The translations under genes and the position numbers were made by a program. Shown in pieces: positions 44,826 through 53,987 of a DNA stretch of 64,000 nt. The stretch is from G963665925 sp963676345. Its GTDB lineage: Bacteria; Bacillota; Clostridia; Peptostreptococcales; Acidaminobacteraceae. The stretch's first letter is position 1. The number at the start of each line of letters is the position of its first letter. The stretch covers positions 166,153 through 230,152 of the forward strand of contig CAXXTS010000003.1 in the NCBI GenBank assembly GCA_963676345.2. Reading direction: 5' to 3'. Under the pieces are notes generated by a model. It ran no database searches and had not been told where the DNA came from. It saw nothing but the letters and a program-made list of their open reading frames with translations.

Positions 44826-47030
44826 TTGCTGCGGTATAAAGATTATAAGCAATTATTTCATGCTTCCCTGGATGCGATTGTACATATTGATACAGAGGCA
44901 AAGATCATTGAGGTCAATGAGAGCTTTGTGAACCTGTTCAAATATTCCAGAGAAGAAGTGACGGGCAAATGCTTAGACAATTTTATTGTGCATCCAGAAG
45001 CGCGTGGAAAAGCCCAGGCGCTTAATGAGCGTGTGAAAAAAGGAGATATCTTTAGTCAGCGTGCAAACCGCGTCGATAAAGAGGGTGGTATTCACAGTGT
45101 GATTGTGACAGGGATTCCCATCATGGATAAAAATCATTTTCAAGGGTCTTTTGTAATATATAAAGATGTCACCCAGGAAGTGCAGTCCAGCATCAACTTG
45201 CTTAAGCAGAAAATGACTTTTGAATCCCTATTTCGAAACTCTAATGATGCCATTGTAAGAATAGATTTAGAACAGCGTGTGCTGGATATCAATGAACGCT
45301 TTACACAGCTGTTTGGATATACGCTAGACGAAATCAAAGGAGCCTATGTGGATGCGCTGATTTCAACACCGAGCCGGCTCAAGGACTCTATACGGCTGAC
45401 GGACCGCCTCTTAAGCGGTGAAAAAATTGAAGGTGAAGGGGTGCGCTATGGCAAGGACATGTCACCTCGGGACTATATTATTCAAGGAGTTCCCATTATT
45501 GCTGAAGGGGAAGTAATCGGTGGGTATGGCATTTACACCGATATTACTGAGAGCAAGCGTGCCGAAAAGCTGATTGCTTCTCAGAAAGTTATTTTCGAAG
45601 CCCTGTTCAAAAATTCATCAGATGCCATTGTGCGTTTTAATACAAAGCATGAAATTATTGATATCAATGAGAATTTTACAGTGCTCTTCAAGTATGCACT
45701 CGATGAAATAAGAGGCACTCATATTGACCAAATCGTGAATGACAAGGGCAATGTCAAGCAGTCTAAAAAGCTGACCGACCAGCTCTTAGCCGGTGAAAAG
45801 TTCATACTTGAAGGCATCAGGTACGACAAGTTCGGTAAGGCTGTACAGGTTTCAATTACTGGTGTTCCAATCATCTCAAAGGGTGAAGTCATTGGTGGAT
45901 ACGGCATTTACTCCGATATTTCTGCACGAAAGGCTGCAGAAAAGGAAATTTTGTACATGAGCTATCATGATCAACTCACTGGACTCTATAACAGGCGCTA
46001 CTTTGAAGAAGAACTCAATCGCCTCAACTCAGAACACGCCCTGCCGATTTCACTAATTATGGCAGATGTAAATGGACTCAAGCTGATAAACGATGCATTT
46101 GGACACGACGCTGGCGATGAACTGCTTCAGCGTATGGGACGGATTTTGATGCACAATTGCAGGCGCAGTGAAATCATTGCACGCCTAGGCGGCGATGAGT
46201 TTGTAATTCTGCTTCCCAATACAGATCGTCTGGAAGCCGAAAAAATTATTGAACGTATTCAAAGCACGTGTCAAAAAGAAGTATTCAAAAATATTGAGTT
46301 TTCCATGTCCTTTGGCTGTGGGACAAAAAAAGAGGTTGATGAACCGCTTTCCCATTTGTTTAAGCGCGTGGAAGACCAGATGTATAGAAATAAGCTGGTT
46401 GAAAGTCCAAGTGTACGTGGCAAGTTATTCAGTACAGTGATTCGTACCCTTCATATGAAAAATGAACGTGAGGAAAAACATGCCCTGCATGTGAGCTACT
46501 ACTGTATGAAAGTGGCTGAAGCCTTAGGGATGAATTCAAATCAGATAGAAGATTTAGAAACCGCAGGCTGGCTCCATGACATTGGTAAAATTGCAGTGAG
46601 TGATCATGTGCTGGACAAAGAAGGCATGCTCTCAGACAGCGAGTGGGCGGAAGTTAAAAAGCACCCCGAAGTGGGCTACCGCATTTTAAACTCTGTTAAT
46701 GAGTTTACAGAGCTGGCAGAGCATATTCTCCTCCACCATGAATGGTATGATGGAACGGGGTATCCAAAAGGATTAAAGGGTGAAGAAATCCCACTTGAGG
46801 CACGTATTATTGCAGTGGTAGACGCATACGATGCCATGACGAGTGAGCGGCCCTATCGTGATGCCATGGATAAAAAGACGGCGATTGCTCTGATGAAGCA
46901 AGGTGCAGGGACACAGTTCGATCCAGAACTTGTGGATGTCTTGCTGGCTATTGTTGAAGCAGAGTCTGAGGCGTCACTGCCTATGATTTACGAAAGGCGT
47001 TTGGTAAAGCGCTGTACCAGCCAGTCGTGA
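44826..47030 (+). CDS. triple-PAS GGDEF / HD-GYP c-di-GMP protein
   Basis: 734 residues, no membrane helix. Three PAS domains (about 8-125, 131-250, 254-372); the second and third are near copies (both have FExLFxNSxDAIVR, LDEI and EVIGGYGIY segments), a recent internal duplication. The GGDEF domain follows (DQLTGLYNRR, ADVNGLKLIND, GGDEF at about 455), then HD-GYP (WLHDIGK with His584/Asp585, HHEWYDGTGYPKGL, ARIIAVVDAYDAMTSERPYR). Both enzyme halves keep their catalytic residues, so it may both make and break c-di-GMP depending on PAS input. Start is TTG with AGGGGGA upstream. Confidence 0.92.
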   Translation: MLRYKDYKQLFHASLDAIVHIDTEAKIIEVNESFVNLFKYSREEVTGKCLDNFIVHPEARGKAQALNERVKKGDIFSQRANRVDKEGGIHSVIVTGIPIMDKNHFQGSFVIYKDVTQEVQSSINLLKQKMTFESLFRNSNDAIVRIDLEQRVLDINERFTQLFGYTLDEIKGAYVDALISTPSRLKDSIRLTDRLLSGEKIEGEGVRYGKDMSPRDYIIQGVPIIAEGEVIGGYGIYTDITESKRAEKLIASQKVIFEALFKNSSDAIVRFNTKHEIIDINENFTVLFKYALDEIRGTHIDQIVNDKGNVKQSKKLTDQLLAGEKFILEGIRYDKFGKAVQVSITGVPIISKGEVIGGYGIYSDISARKAAEKEILYMSYHDQLTGLYNRRYFEEELNRLNSEHALPISLIMADVNGLKLINDAFGHDAGDELLQRMGRILMHNCRRSEIIARLGGDEFVILLPNTDRLEAEKIIERIQSTCQKEVFKNIEFSMSFGCGTKKEVDEPLSHLFKRVEDQMYRNKLVESPSVRGKLFSTVIRTLHMKNEREEKHALHVSYYCMKVAEALGMNSNQIEDLETAGWLHDIGKIAVSDHVLDKEGMLSDSEWAEVKKHPEVGYRILNSVNEFTELAEHILLHHEWYDGTGYPKGLKGEEIPLEARIIAVVDAYDAMTSERPYRDAMDKKTAIALMKQGAGTQFDPELVDVLLAIVEAESEASLPMIYERRLVKRCTSQS

Positions 47031-47089
47031 TTGCACATTCCTTAAGGTTATGGTAATGTATAAACCGATAAACGAATGGAGGAATGATT

Positions 47090-47431
47090 ATGCAAGAATT
47101 ACCAAATTGTCCCAAGTGCAATTCGGAATATACTTATGAAGATGGGAGTTTACTCGTCTGTCCTGAGTGTGGGTACGAATGGTCTCCGGAAGCAGCGGCT
47201 GAGCAAGAAGAAGCAAACGCCATCAAAGATGCCAACGGCAACATTCTACAAGATGGTGACACAGTGACTGTTATAAAAGACTTGAAGGTTAAAGGCAGCT
47301 CATCCGTTGTCAAAATTGGTACAAAAGTTAAGAATATCCGTCTTGTTTATGATAGCGATCATGACATTGACTGCAAAATTGACGGATTTGGCGCAATGAG
47401 CCTGAAGTCTATTTATGTAAAAAAAGTTTAG
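47090..47431 (+). CDS. yjdM: YjdM/PhnA-family zinc-ribbon protein
   Basis: 113 residues. N-terminal zinc ribbon with two CxxC pairs (CPKCNSEYTYEDG and CPECGYEW, residues 8-30), an acidic linker, then the conserved C-terminal beta domain with DANGNILQDGDTVTVIKDLKVKGSS and GFGAMSLKSIYVKKV. It matches the YjdM family (formerly PhnA) very well; true function is unknown despite the alkylphosphonate name. Start at MQELPN follows GGAGGA by 6 bases. Monocistronic. Confidence 0.93.
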   Translation: MQELPNCPKCNSEYTYEDGSLLVCPECGYEWSPEAAAEQEEANAIKDANGNILQDGDTVTVIKDLKVKGSSSVVKIGTKVKNIRLVYDSDHDIDCKIDGFGAMSLKSIYVKKV

Positions 47432-47637
47432 ATTTTCAATTATTATAAGGCCCATTATTTTGTGGTTTCTTGATCAGATTCTGGTTCTTTGGAATGACTT
47501 GGTTTCAGAAATGTTGGTATCCATAGCGTTGGTATGTGGTATTTTGAAGACAAGTCATGCAAAGAAGGCAGAGGGAAGGCATGCATAATGAGGGTGCCTA
47601 GTTAGGGCTTGAACTGCTCTATATTAATTTAAAAGAG

Positions 47638-47680
47638 GCCCCTAAACAGTACTGGAATCGGTACTGTTTAGGGGCTTATT
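47638..47680. terminator. intrinsic terminator
   Basis: A perfect 15-bp stem (GCCCCTAAACAGTAC and complement) with an 8-base loop, then TTATTTGTATTT. It lies between the converging yjdM and ROK genes. Confidence 0.85.
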
Positions 47681-47709
47681 TGTATTTCGATGCGCCTGTT
47701 CGCAGTGTA

Positions 47710-48741
47710 TCAGCGCTCAACAATTTCAATTTTACATTTTAGCTGGTCGAGGGCTAGGTGAATGAGTCCACCGAGATAGTAGGCCTGAACATCCTCTTCA
47801 AATTTAATGTCAGGCAGGTGGCCCTCAGGAATCCATCTGGAAAGCATAGCGGTAATCTTTGAAGCAAGAGGATCTTTAAAATAGTATCCGCTGAGGACAA
47901 TTGTTTTGGGGTTAATAATGCCATTGATACAGGCAATGACCTTACAAACGTATTTTGCAAACTGTGCTGGATCACTCTGAACCTGTTTCTGGTCCTCTAT
48001 GCCCACGGACAGGGGTAAAAATGAAATCTCTCCAGCGAAATTTGAAGCGCCGTGCAGGACTTTTCCATCAAGAATAATGCCGGCACCCGAAGCACGGTCC
48101 TTTGGATAATAGAGGAAGGCTAGGCTTTCGGTGGGGTCTTCAATCCTACTTTGGAAATAGCCGGAGGCAATGCAGTTCTGATCATTTTCAGAAATAACAA
48201 GGAGGCCATACCGGTCTATGAAATAGGCTTCGAGGGCATCTAGATCCATATAAGAAAGTGAGTCAAGGTTTGAAAAACCAACCTTTCCCTGATGGATGAC
48301 ACCTGGGATGCCAAGTGCAAGCACCTTCATGTTCGGGTGCTTTGAAATAACCAAGTCCATTGTAGATTTGATGCTATCAAGACTCAAGTGTGTTCCTTCT
48401 ACAGTTTTTTCGAATATTGGCCGTCCGAGTAGGTTGGATACAACGCAGTACATGTACTCAAAGTCGCCTTCTTTTCTAAAAAACAGGGCGGCAACAGAGG
48501 CATAATTTTCGTTATAAACAAAGCGACGAGCCGGTCGTCCACCTGTTGATGCACCCGCATCGATTTCTATGACTTCTCCAGATAGGAGCAGTTCAGCAAG
48601 AATATTGCCGCAAGTGGCAACACTGAGGCCTGTTTTTTTGGCAAGACTCATCTTGGTTGAAAAGGCTTCCTTTTTTAATACATCTTTAACGAGGTCAACA
48701 TTAATTTGCTTAAGCTTCATAAAATGTGTGGATTGGCTCAT
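47710..48741 (-). CDS. ROK-family transcriptional regulator
   Basis: 343 residues. An N-terminal winged helix (about 10-70; FSTKMSLAKKTGLSVATCGNILAELLLSG) joins a ROK sugar-kinase-like domain (about 80-340; LGIPGVI, SENDQNCIASGY, GAGIILDGKVLHGASNFAGEI). The Cys-x-Cys zinc cluster of glucokinase-type ROK proteins is not visible. Such repressors usually answer to sugars or amino sugars, but no sugar gene is nearby, so the target is unclear. AAGGGGT lies 9 bases before the ATG. A nested palindrome in its upstream region may be its own operator. Confidence 0.88.
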   Translation of the reverse strand: MSQSTHFMKLKQINVDLVKDVLKKEAFSTKMSLAKKTGLSVATCGNILAELLLSGEVIEIDAGASTGGRPARRFVYNENYASVAALFFRKEGDFEYMYCVVSNLLGRPIFEKTVEGTHLSLDSIKSTMDLVISKHPNMKVLALGIPGVIHQGKVGFSNLDSLSYMDLDALEAYFIDRYGLLVISENDQNCIASGYFQSRIEDPTESLAFLYYPKDRASGAGIILDGKVLHGASNFAGEISFLPLSVGIEDQKQVQSDPAQFAKYVCKVIACINGIINPKTIVLSGYYFKDPLASKITAMLSRWIPEGHLPDIKFEEDVQAYYLGGLIHLALDQLKCKIEIVER

Positions 48742-48759
48742 GAAAAAATACCCCTTTCG

Positions 48760-48786
48760 TTAACACTTATCATAAGTCTGTGTTAA
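48760..48786. promoter_or_regulatory. nested palindrome, candidate ROK operator
   Basis: A 27-bp symmetric element lies 19 bases upstream of the ROK start: outer arms TTAACAC / GTGTTAA and inner arms ACTTAT-C-ATAAGT. The position suits autoregulation. Confidence 0.5.
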
Positions 48787-49013
48787 AACTATGCATCTGC
48801 CTTGTCAATGGTATAGAAAGATATGTCTCCCTAAATTTGAGGATTCGCCGTGCCTCATACAGGGTGGTCAATAAGGTGTATTTTGTTGGCTATTCAACAA
48901 AAAAATCAACAGACCTATACCCTTTAAGGACATGTTGTACTATAATTTAATATAGATAAAGGGCTATTTGATAGAAAAGAGAAGAACAGACAAAAGGTTA
49001 TGAGGAGGCTGAC

Positions 49014-49577
49014 ATGAAAAGAAGTGAAGCACTGGAACTGCTCAAAGAACATGTTAAAACAGACCGTGTGTTCAGACACTCTCTGGCTGTTGAAGCAGCT
49101 ATGATTGCATATGCTAAAAAGCTCGGCGAAGACGAAGAACGCTGGGGCAACCTTGGACTGCTTCATGACATCGACTTTGAGAAATACCCGGATGTGCATC
49201 CTGAAAAAGCGCCCGAGCTCCTTTCAGGCACAGACTTGGGAAAAGACTTTATTGACTCCATCTTATCGCATGGATGTGATGCATCTGTTCCAAGAGACCT
49301 TATGGAGAGAAAGGCGCTCCACGCTGTAGATGAGATGGCAAGTTTTATCATTGCAGTGGCACTCATGCGTCCGACTAAACTGGAAGGCCTAAAAGGAAAA
49401 TCCGTAAAGAAAAAGATGAAGGATAAGGCTTTTGCTAGAGCTGTAAACCGCGAAGAACTCGTAAGTTCAATGGAAGCAATGGGCATGGAGTTCAATGAGC
49501 ACGTTGATATTATTGTCAATGGTCTGAAAGAACATGAAGCGCGTATTGGTGCTGAGGGGTACTCCCTACTTGGATAA
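49014..49577 (+). CDS. HD-domain (HDIG-type) hydrolase
   Basis: 187 residues. The HD superfamily metal site is seen as FRHSLAVEAAM (first His), LGLLHDIDFEKYP (His-Asp) and ILSHGCDASVP (later His). The family contains nucleotidases and phosphodiesterases; this small stand-alone form is usually annotated only as an HDIG protein and its substrate is unknown. GAGGAGGCTGAC precedes the ATG, and a TATAAT lies at 48941. Monocistronic with its own terminator. Confidence 0.85.
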   Translation: MKRSEALELLKEHVKTDRVFRHSLAVEAAMIAYAKKLGEDEERWGNLGLLHDIDFEKYPDVHPEKAPELLSGTDLGKDFIDSILSHGCDASVPRDLMERKALHAVDEMASFIIAVALMRPTKLEGLKGKSVKKKMKDKAFARAVNREELVSSMEAMGMEFNEHVDIIVNGLKEHEARIGAEGYSLLG

Positions 49578-49591
49578 TGTAAATGAGTAAA

Positions 49592-49636
49592 GCCAGCAAA
49601 TACACCTGTGTTTTGGGTGTGTCTGCTGGCTTTTTT
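49592..49636 (+). terminator. intrinsic terminator
   Basis: A roughly 15-bp stem with one bulge (GCCAGCAAATACACC / GGGTGTGTCTGCTGGC) followed by TTTTTT, 15 bases past the HD gene. Confidence 0.88.
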
Positions 49637-49690
49637 ATGCACAAGTCAGTGCTGTGTATAATTATTTCAGGGAATGGCAAGCACTACTAC

Positions 49691-51328
49691 TTAAGCTACA
49701 AATGGTGATAATAGAAAGATAAATGCTGCGGCTATGGCTGAGTAGACAATCATGGGAACGGCGTTACGTTTGATAAGCTGTCCTTCCATGCCGATGACGC
49801 CAACTGTGGCACATACTGCCACAACATTATTGATGCATATCATGTTTCCTATGCCCCCACCAACAACCTGGAGTGCGACAATAAGAACCTGAGGCATGCC
49901 GAGCAGGCTGGCTGTTTGGAACTGCAGTGAGGAGAATAAAATATTGGAGACAGTGTTTGAGCCAGACATGAATGCGCCGAGAACACCAATAAAGGGTGCC
50001 ACAAGGACGTACGCGCTTCCAGCTACAGATGCAAGTGACTGAGCCATCACGGTGAGCATGGAAGGCAGTTCTGCAGCGTTTGTGCCTGAGTTCAGCATGA
50101 GTTGAACCAGTGCAATCCCTGCAAAAAGAGCCAGTGCTGCACCTTTGACCTGCTTGATGGCATTGAGCCAAGACGTCTTTATATCATCCTTGCTCATACC
50201 ATGCAGGACGTGGGTAATCAGGGCAACGAGTACAAATGGAATGGTCCCTGGAAGATAAGCCCACTTGAGTCCGTAGGCCAAGTTAATGCCGAAGAAGGCT
50301 GGAAACTGAATGACCTGACTTGCCAGAATTCTTTTAAGACCCAATGATGGGATTCGTGTGATGACAAGAATGGCTGCAATCAGTATGTAAGGCATCCAAG
50401 CCTTGATAAGAGACATGTTTGCAGCGCCGACATCGCCCGTATCTTCCTTTGAAATCCAAGAGCTGTCCCAATTGTCTTTATGGTCAAAATCCCAAGGCTC
50501 TTTTGGTGTGAGAAAGCGGTATTTTGCAGCGAGAATAATAATGCTAAGACCAATCAGCGCCCCAACGAGAGAGGGGAGCTCAGGGCCCAAGGTTACTGCA
50601 ATCAGATAATAGGGCACTGTAAAGCTAAGACCTGCGAAGAGGGCAAAAGGTGCCGCTTGCAGAGCAGGCTTCACAGATTTTTCCTTACCAAACACTTTCG
50701 TAAGGAGCATGAGTGCAAGCAGAGGAATAAAGGACCCTGCAACCATATGGGTCATGGCTGCATATTTTGAAAGAGCCATTTGAAAAACATCAGAGTTTGT
50801 GCCCATGGCCTGCAAATCGGTACTCAAGGTGCTCATAGCACCAAAGACGGGTGTGCCGACAGCACCAAAAGCGACAGGTGTACTGTTCATAATCAGGGCC
50901 ACCATTGCAGCCGCAAGCGGCGGGAATCCCAGTCCAACCAGTAGCGGTGCAGCGAGTGCTGCCGGGGTTCCAAACCCAGCAGCCCCTTCAATAAATGCTC
51001 CAAACATCCATGCGATAATAATGACCTGAATACGCCGATCTTTGGTAATGTTGCTAAATCCATTGTTAATGGTTGCCATGGCACCGGACTGCTTTAGTGT
51101 GTTCAGTATTAAAATGGCGCCAAAGATAATAATGATGACATCAAATGCCTTGAGTACTCCGTAAAATGAGTAGCCTATGACATCCATAAAGTTCATTTTC
51201 CACCCCAGTAAAGCAACAGCAGCTGCCAGCATCCAAGCGACCGGCAGTGCCTTTTTTGACCCCCAGTTGAAACCGACCATCAGTATAATGACCAGTGCGA
51301 TGGGTGCGAATGCGAATAGTCCTAACAT
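49691..51328 (-). CDS. lctP: L-lactate permease
   Basis: 545 residues, about 13-14 membrane helices, family length. Typical segments are MLGLFAFAPIALVIILMVG, the conserved GAFIEGAAGFGTPAALAAPLLVGLG loop and PVAFGAVGTPVFGA; the late GSNTVSNILF motif is also present. It imports lactate with protons. It is the last gene of the lactate operon, 41 bp after the FAD oxidase gene. GGGGGG lies 10 bases before the ATG. Confidence 0.93.
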   Translation of the reverse strand: MLGLFAFAPIALVIILMVGFNWGSKKALPVAWMLAAAVALLGWKMNFMDVIGYSFYGVLKAFDVIIIIFGAILILNTLKQSGAMATINNGFSNITKDRRIQVIIIAWMFGAFIEGAAGFGTPAALAAPLLVGLGFPPLAAAMVALIMNSTPVAFGAVGTPVFGAMSTLSTDLQAMGTNSDVFQMALSKYAAMTHMVAGSFIPLLALMLLTKVFGKEKSVKPALQAAPFALFAGLSFTVPYYLIAVTLGPELPSLVGALIGLSIIILAAKYRFLTPKEPWDFDHKDNWDSSWISKEDTGDVGAANMSLIKAWMPYILIAAILVITRIPSLGLKRILASQVIQFPAFFGINLAYGLKWAYLPGTIPFVLVALITHVLHGMSKDDIKTSWLNAIKQVKGAALALFAGIALVQLMLNSGTNAAELPSMLTVMAQSLASVAGSAYVLVAPFIGVLGAFMSGSNTVSNILFSSLQFQTASLLGMPQVLIVALQVVGGGIGNMICINNVVAVCATVGVIGMEGQLIKRNAVPMIVYSAIAAAFIFLLSPFVA

Positions 51329-51369
51329 CAGTTAAGAACCCCCCTTAGGTTTGTTCCTTTCTCAATAAG

Positions 51370-52773
51370 TTAACAAACTTTCCCCGGATTGAGTAATCCC
51401 TTTGGATCAAACGCTAATTTAATATTTTTTAGTAGAGTCATGTACATTTCACCGTGCTGTGCTCTCAGATATGGCAGCTTGGCAAAACCAATTCCATGTT
51501 CTCCTGAAACATGCCCCTTAAGCTCTTCTGCTCTTTTGTAAAGCAGGTTAAAAGCTTCTTCTAGCTTTTCTTTGAATACGTCCTCCGAGTAGTCGTCTTT
51601 CAGTACATATACATGCAAATTGCCATCCCCAGCATGTCCAAAACTCGCAATACGGATATTGACTCTCGTTTCAACTGCTTTAGTGTACTTCACAAATTCT
51701 GCAACCTTGTCTCTTGGAACGACCACGTCACATTCATCCATTTCGGTTGTGGAGGCTTTAATGGCCTCAAGAAAAGCCCCGCGCGCACTCCAAATGGATT
51801 CTTGACGCTCTTGTGTGTCTGAAATAAGCACATCGAGCGCACCAGCTTCAAGACAGATGTTTGCGACCTTCTCATAGTTGCTTTCCACTTCTTCTTTTGA
51901 GTTGCCATCAAAGGTGAGTAAAAGGTAAGCATCAGAGGAGCTGTCTGGGAACTTCTTGCCCAAAAAGTCTTCTGCGTTTTCGATGACGCGACGCTCCATG
52001 TACTCAATAGCAGTGGGTATAGACTTGGACTTGATGATTTTTGGAACTGTTTCAACGGCTATATCTAAACTCGGGAAGGGCACTAGGAGTGAAATCGCCA
52101 CCTTAGGCAGAGGCAAGAGACGCAGAATGATTTTTGAAATGAATCCCAGTGTACCCTCTGCGCCAACTACCATATCCTTTAAGCTATAGCCAGAGCTGTT
52201 CTTAACGACCTTTCCGCCGACTTCAAGGATCTCACCATTCATGAGCACCACTTCAAGCCCTCTTACAAAGTCACGTGTAACACCGTATTTAACGGCCCGC
52301 ATACCGCCTGCGTTGGTTGAAACGTTTCCACCAATAGTGGCTGACTTCTCACCTGGATCGGGTGGATAAAACAAGTCGTGGTCTTCAACGTATTTTGAAA
52401 TTTCCATAAGCAGAACACCCGGTTCAACGGTCAGTGTCAGGTTGTCCTCATCCAGCTCAATAAACTGGTTCATTTTGACTGTTGAAATCATGAGGCCGCC
52501 ATTTAGGGCAACCCCAGCGCCAACCAGTCCAGTGCCCTGTCCGCGAGGTGTAACAGGGATGCTGTTTTCGTAACAGTATTTAAGCAGCTTTGAAATTTCA
52601 CTTGTACAGACAACTTCAGCAAGCACCTCAGGGTACCTGTGTACGTCTGCAAGTTCATCATGGCTGTAGTCCTCGTGAATTTGTGCTTCACCAATATAAA
52701 GACGTTCAGCGGGAATAACAGATTTAAAGTAGTCAATATCCCTTTGTTCAATATGCTTGAAATCTACTGACAT
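51370..52773 (-). CDS. lctD: FAD-linked lactate dehydrogenase subunit (GlcD/LctD-like)
   Basis: 467 residues. FAD_binding_4 domain with VTPRGQGTGLVGAGVALNGG and PPDPGEKSATIGGNVSTNAGG (PCMH-type FAD site), then a C-terminal FAD-oxidase domain with SFGHAGDGNLHVYVL and VSGEHGIGFAKLP. This is the catalytic subunit of the lactate dehydrogenase/Etf complex, in which Etf proteins let lactate oxidation reduce NAD by spending reduced ferredoxin. GGAGG lies 7 bases before the ATG and the gene overlaps the EtfA gene by 10 bases. Confidence 0.92.
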   Translation of the reverse strand: MSVDFKHIEQRDIDYFKSVIPAERLYIGEAQIHEDYSHDELADVHRYPEVLAEVVCTSEISKLLKYCYENSIPVTPRGQGTGLVGAGVALNGGLMISTVKMNQFIELDEDNLTLTVEPGVLLMEISKYVEDHDLFYPPDPGEKSATIGGNVSTNAGGMRAVKYGVTRDFVRGLEVVLMNGEILEVGGKVVKNSSGYSLKDMVVGAEGTLGFISKIILRLLPLPKVAISLLVPFPSLDIAVETVPKIIKSKSIPTAIEYMERRVIENAEDFLGKKFPDSSSDAYLLLTFDGNSKEEVESNYEKVANICLEAGALDVLISDTQERQESIWSARGAFLEAIKASTTEMDECDVVVPRDKVAEFVKYTKAVETRVNIRIASFGHAGDGNLHVYVLKDDYSEDVFKEKLEEAFNLLYKRAEELKGHVSGEHGIGFAKLPYLRAQHGEMYMTLLKNIKLAFDPKGLLNPGKVC

Positions 52774-53978
52774 TGAAGAACCTCCTTCACAACTTCTGCC
52801 CCCTGGTTTTCGATGCGTTCAATTAAGCCAGGCAGAATATCGTATATATCACCGATGATGGCATTGTGTGCAACTGAAAAGATGGATGCATTGGGGTCTG
52901 TATTAATGGCGATGATGTGTTCCGAGCCATTCATACCAGCAACGAATTGGATTGCCCCGGAAACACCGCAGGTTACAATCAGCTTAGGTCTGACGGTACG
53001 ACCACTAAGGCCGATTTGAAGTCTTGGGTCCATCCATCCCTTTTCTATTAAAGGACGTGTGCTCGCTACGGAAGCATCGAGGTATTCTGCCAGTTTGTGC
53101 AGCATCTGCAGATCCTCTTCTTTTTTGAAGGCTGATCCAGCAACAAGGATGATGTCAGCGTCTTCAATACCTTCAGATTTTTCCTTTTCTTGAATTTCTA
53201 GAACCTCTATTGAAGAGGTGAGTTTACTTGCATCAATTGAACAGGCTGAAACCTTACCATTTGGCGTTTCAACAAGTGCAGGTGCATCGAATATTTTATA
53301 ACGCACCGTGGCAAACTGCGGGCGGTGGTTGGGTGTGAAGATGTGGGCCATAATATTTCCGCCAAAGGCAGGTCGAATTTGATCTAGGTCTGTATTCTCC
53401 TGTACATCTAATATGGTACAGTCAGCAGTGAGTCCGGTTCTAAAACGTGCAGCGGCCCTTGGTGCAAGAGACCGACCGATTGTCGTACCGCCAACTAGGA
53501 CAATTGCGGGTTTATTCTTCTCAATGAAGTCTTCGAAAACAGCTGTATAAGGTTCAATTCTAAAATGCTTGAGCTGTGGTGTGTCATATACAAAGACTTC
53601 ATCTACCCCGTAGGCTAAAATTTTATCTGCTGCATCTGTAATTTTGTCGCCCATAAAGAGGGCATAGACAGGTTGATCTATTTTTTGAGCCATTTCTTTT
53701 GCCTTACCGATAAGCTCATAAGAAACTGGGTGAATGTCGCCTTCAACATGGTCGATGTAAACAGCGATGCCTTTCCACTGAGATTTGTCGATGGCTTGAA
53801 CCGCGTCTTCAATGTACTCAAAAATTTCAGGATATTTTTTTGCGCAGATTTTGCACATTTTACAGCCTGCGTTGATACTCAGGGTTGTGTTGGTATAGTC
53901 GATAGCATCAAATGGACAGACTGAAAGGATCTCATCCGTTTGAGACAGGTTTTCCTGGTGGATTTTAATATGAGCCAT
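52764..53978 (-). CDS. lctC: electron-transfer flavoprotein alpha subunit with ferredoxin-like head (LctC-like)
   Basis: 404 residues. The first 50 residues carry a single-cluster ferredoxin-like motif: Cys21 in SVCPFDAI, then Cys39, Cys42 and Cys45 (CKMCKIC), enough for one [4Fe-4S]. The N-terminal Etf domain includes VLVGGTTIGRSLAPRAAARF and TGLTADCTIL, and the C-terminal FAD domain has STRPLIEKGWMD, QIGLSGRTVRPKLIVTCGVSGAIQF and INTDPNASIFSVAH. This layout is that of the confurcating LctC of acetogens. AGGAGGTTCTT precedes the ATG. It lies 9 bp after the beta subunit gene. Confidence 0.92.
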   Translation of the reverse strand: MAHIKIHQENLSQTDEILSVCPFDAIDYTNTTLSINAGCKMCKICAKKYPEIFEYIEDAVQAIDKSQWKGIAVYIDHVEGDIHPVSYELIGKAKEMAQKIDQPVYALFMGDKITDAADKILAYGVDEVFVYDTPQLKHFRIEPYTAVFEDFIEKNKPAIVLVGGTTIGRSLAPRAAARFRTGLTADCTILDVQENTDLDQIRPAFGGNIMAHIFTPNHRPQFATVRYKIFDAPALVETPNGKVSACSIDASKLTSSIEVLEIQEKEKSEGIEDADIILVAGSAFKKEEDLQMLHKLAEYLDASVASTRPLIEKGWMDPRLQIGLSGRTVRPKLIVTCGVSGAIQFVAGMNGSEHIIAINTDPNASIFSVAHNAIIGDIYDILPGLIERIENQGAEVVKEVLQCQ

Positions 53979-53987
53979 AAGAACCTC

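Noticed and set aside
44640..44826. c-di-GMP-I (GEMM) riboswitch before the GGDEF/HD-GYP gene
   Set aside because: The GCAAA, CGAAAG and ACGCAAAG landmarks of GEMM are missing; only generic stems are seen.
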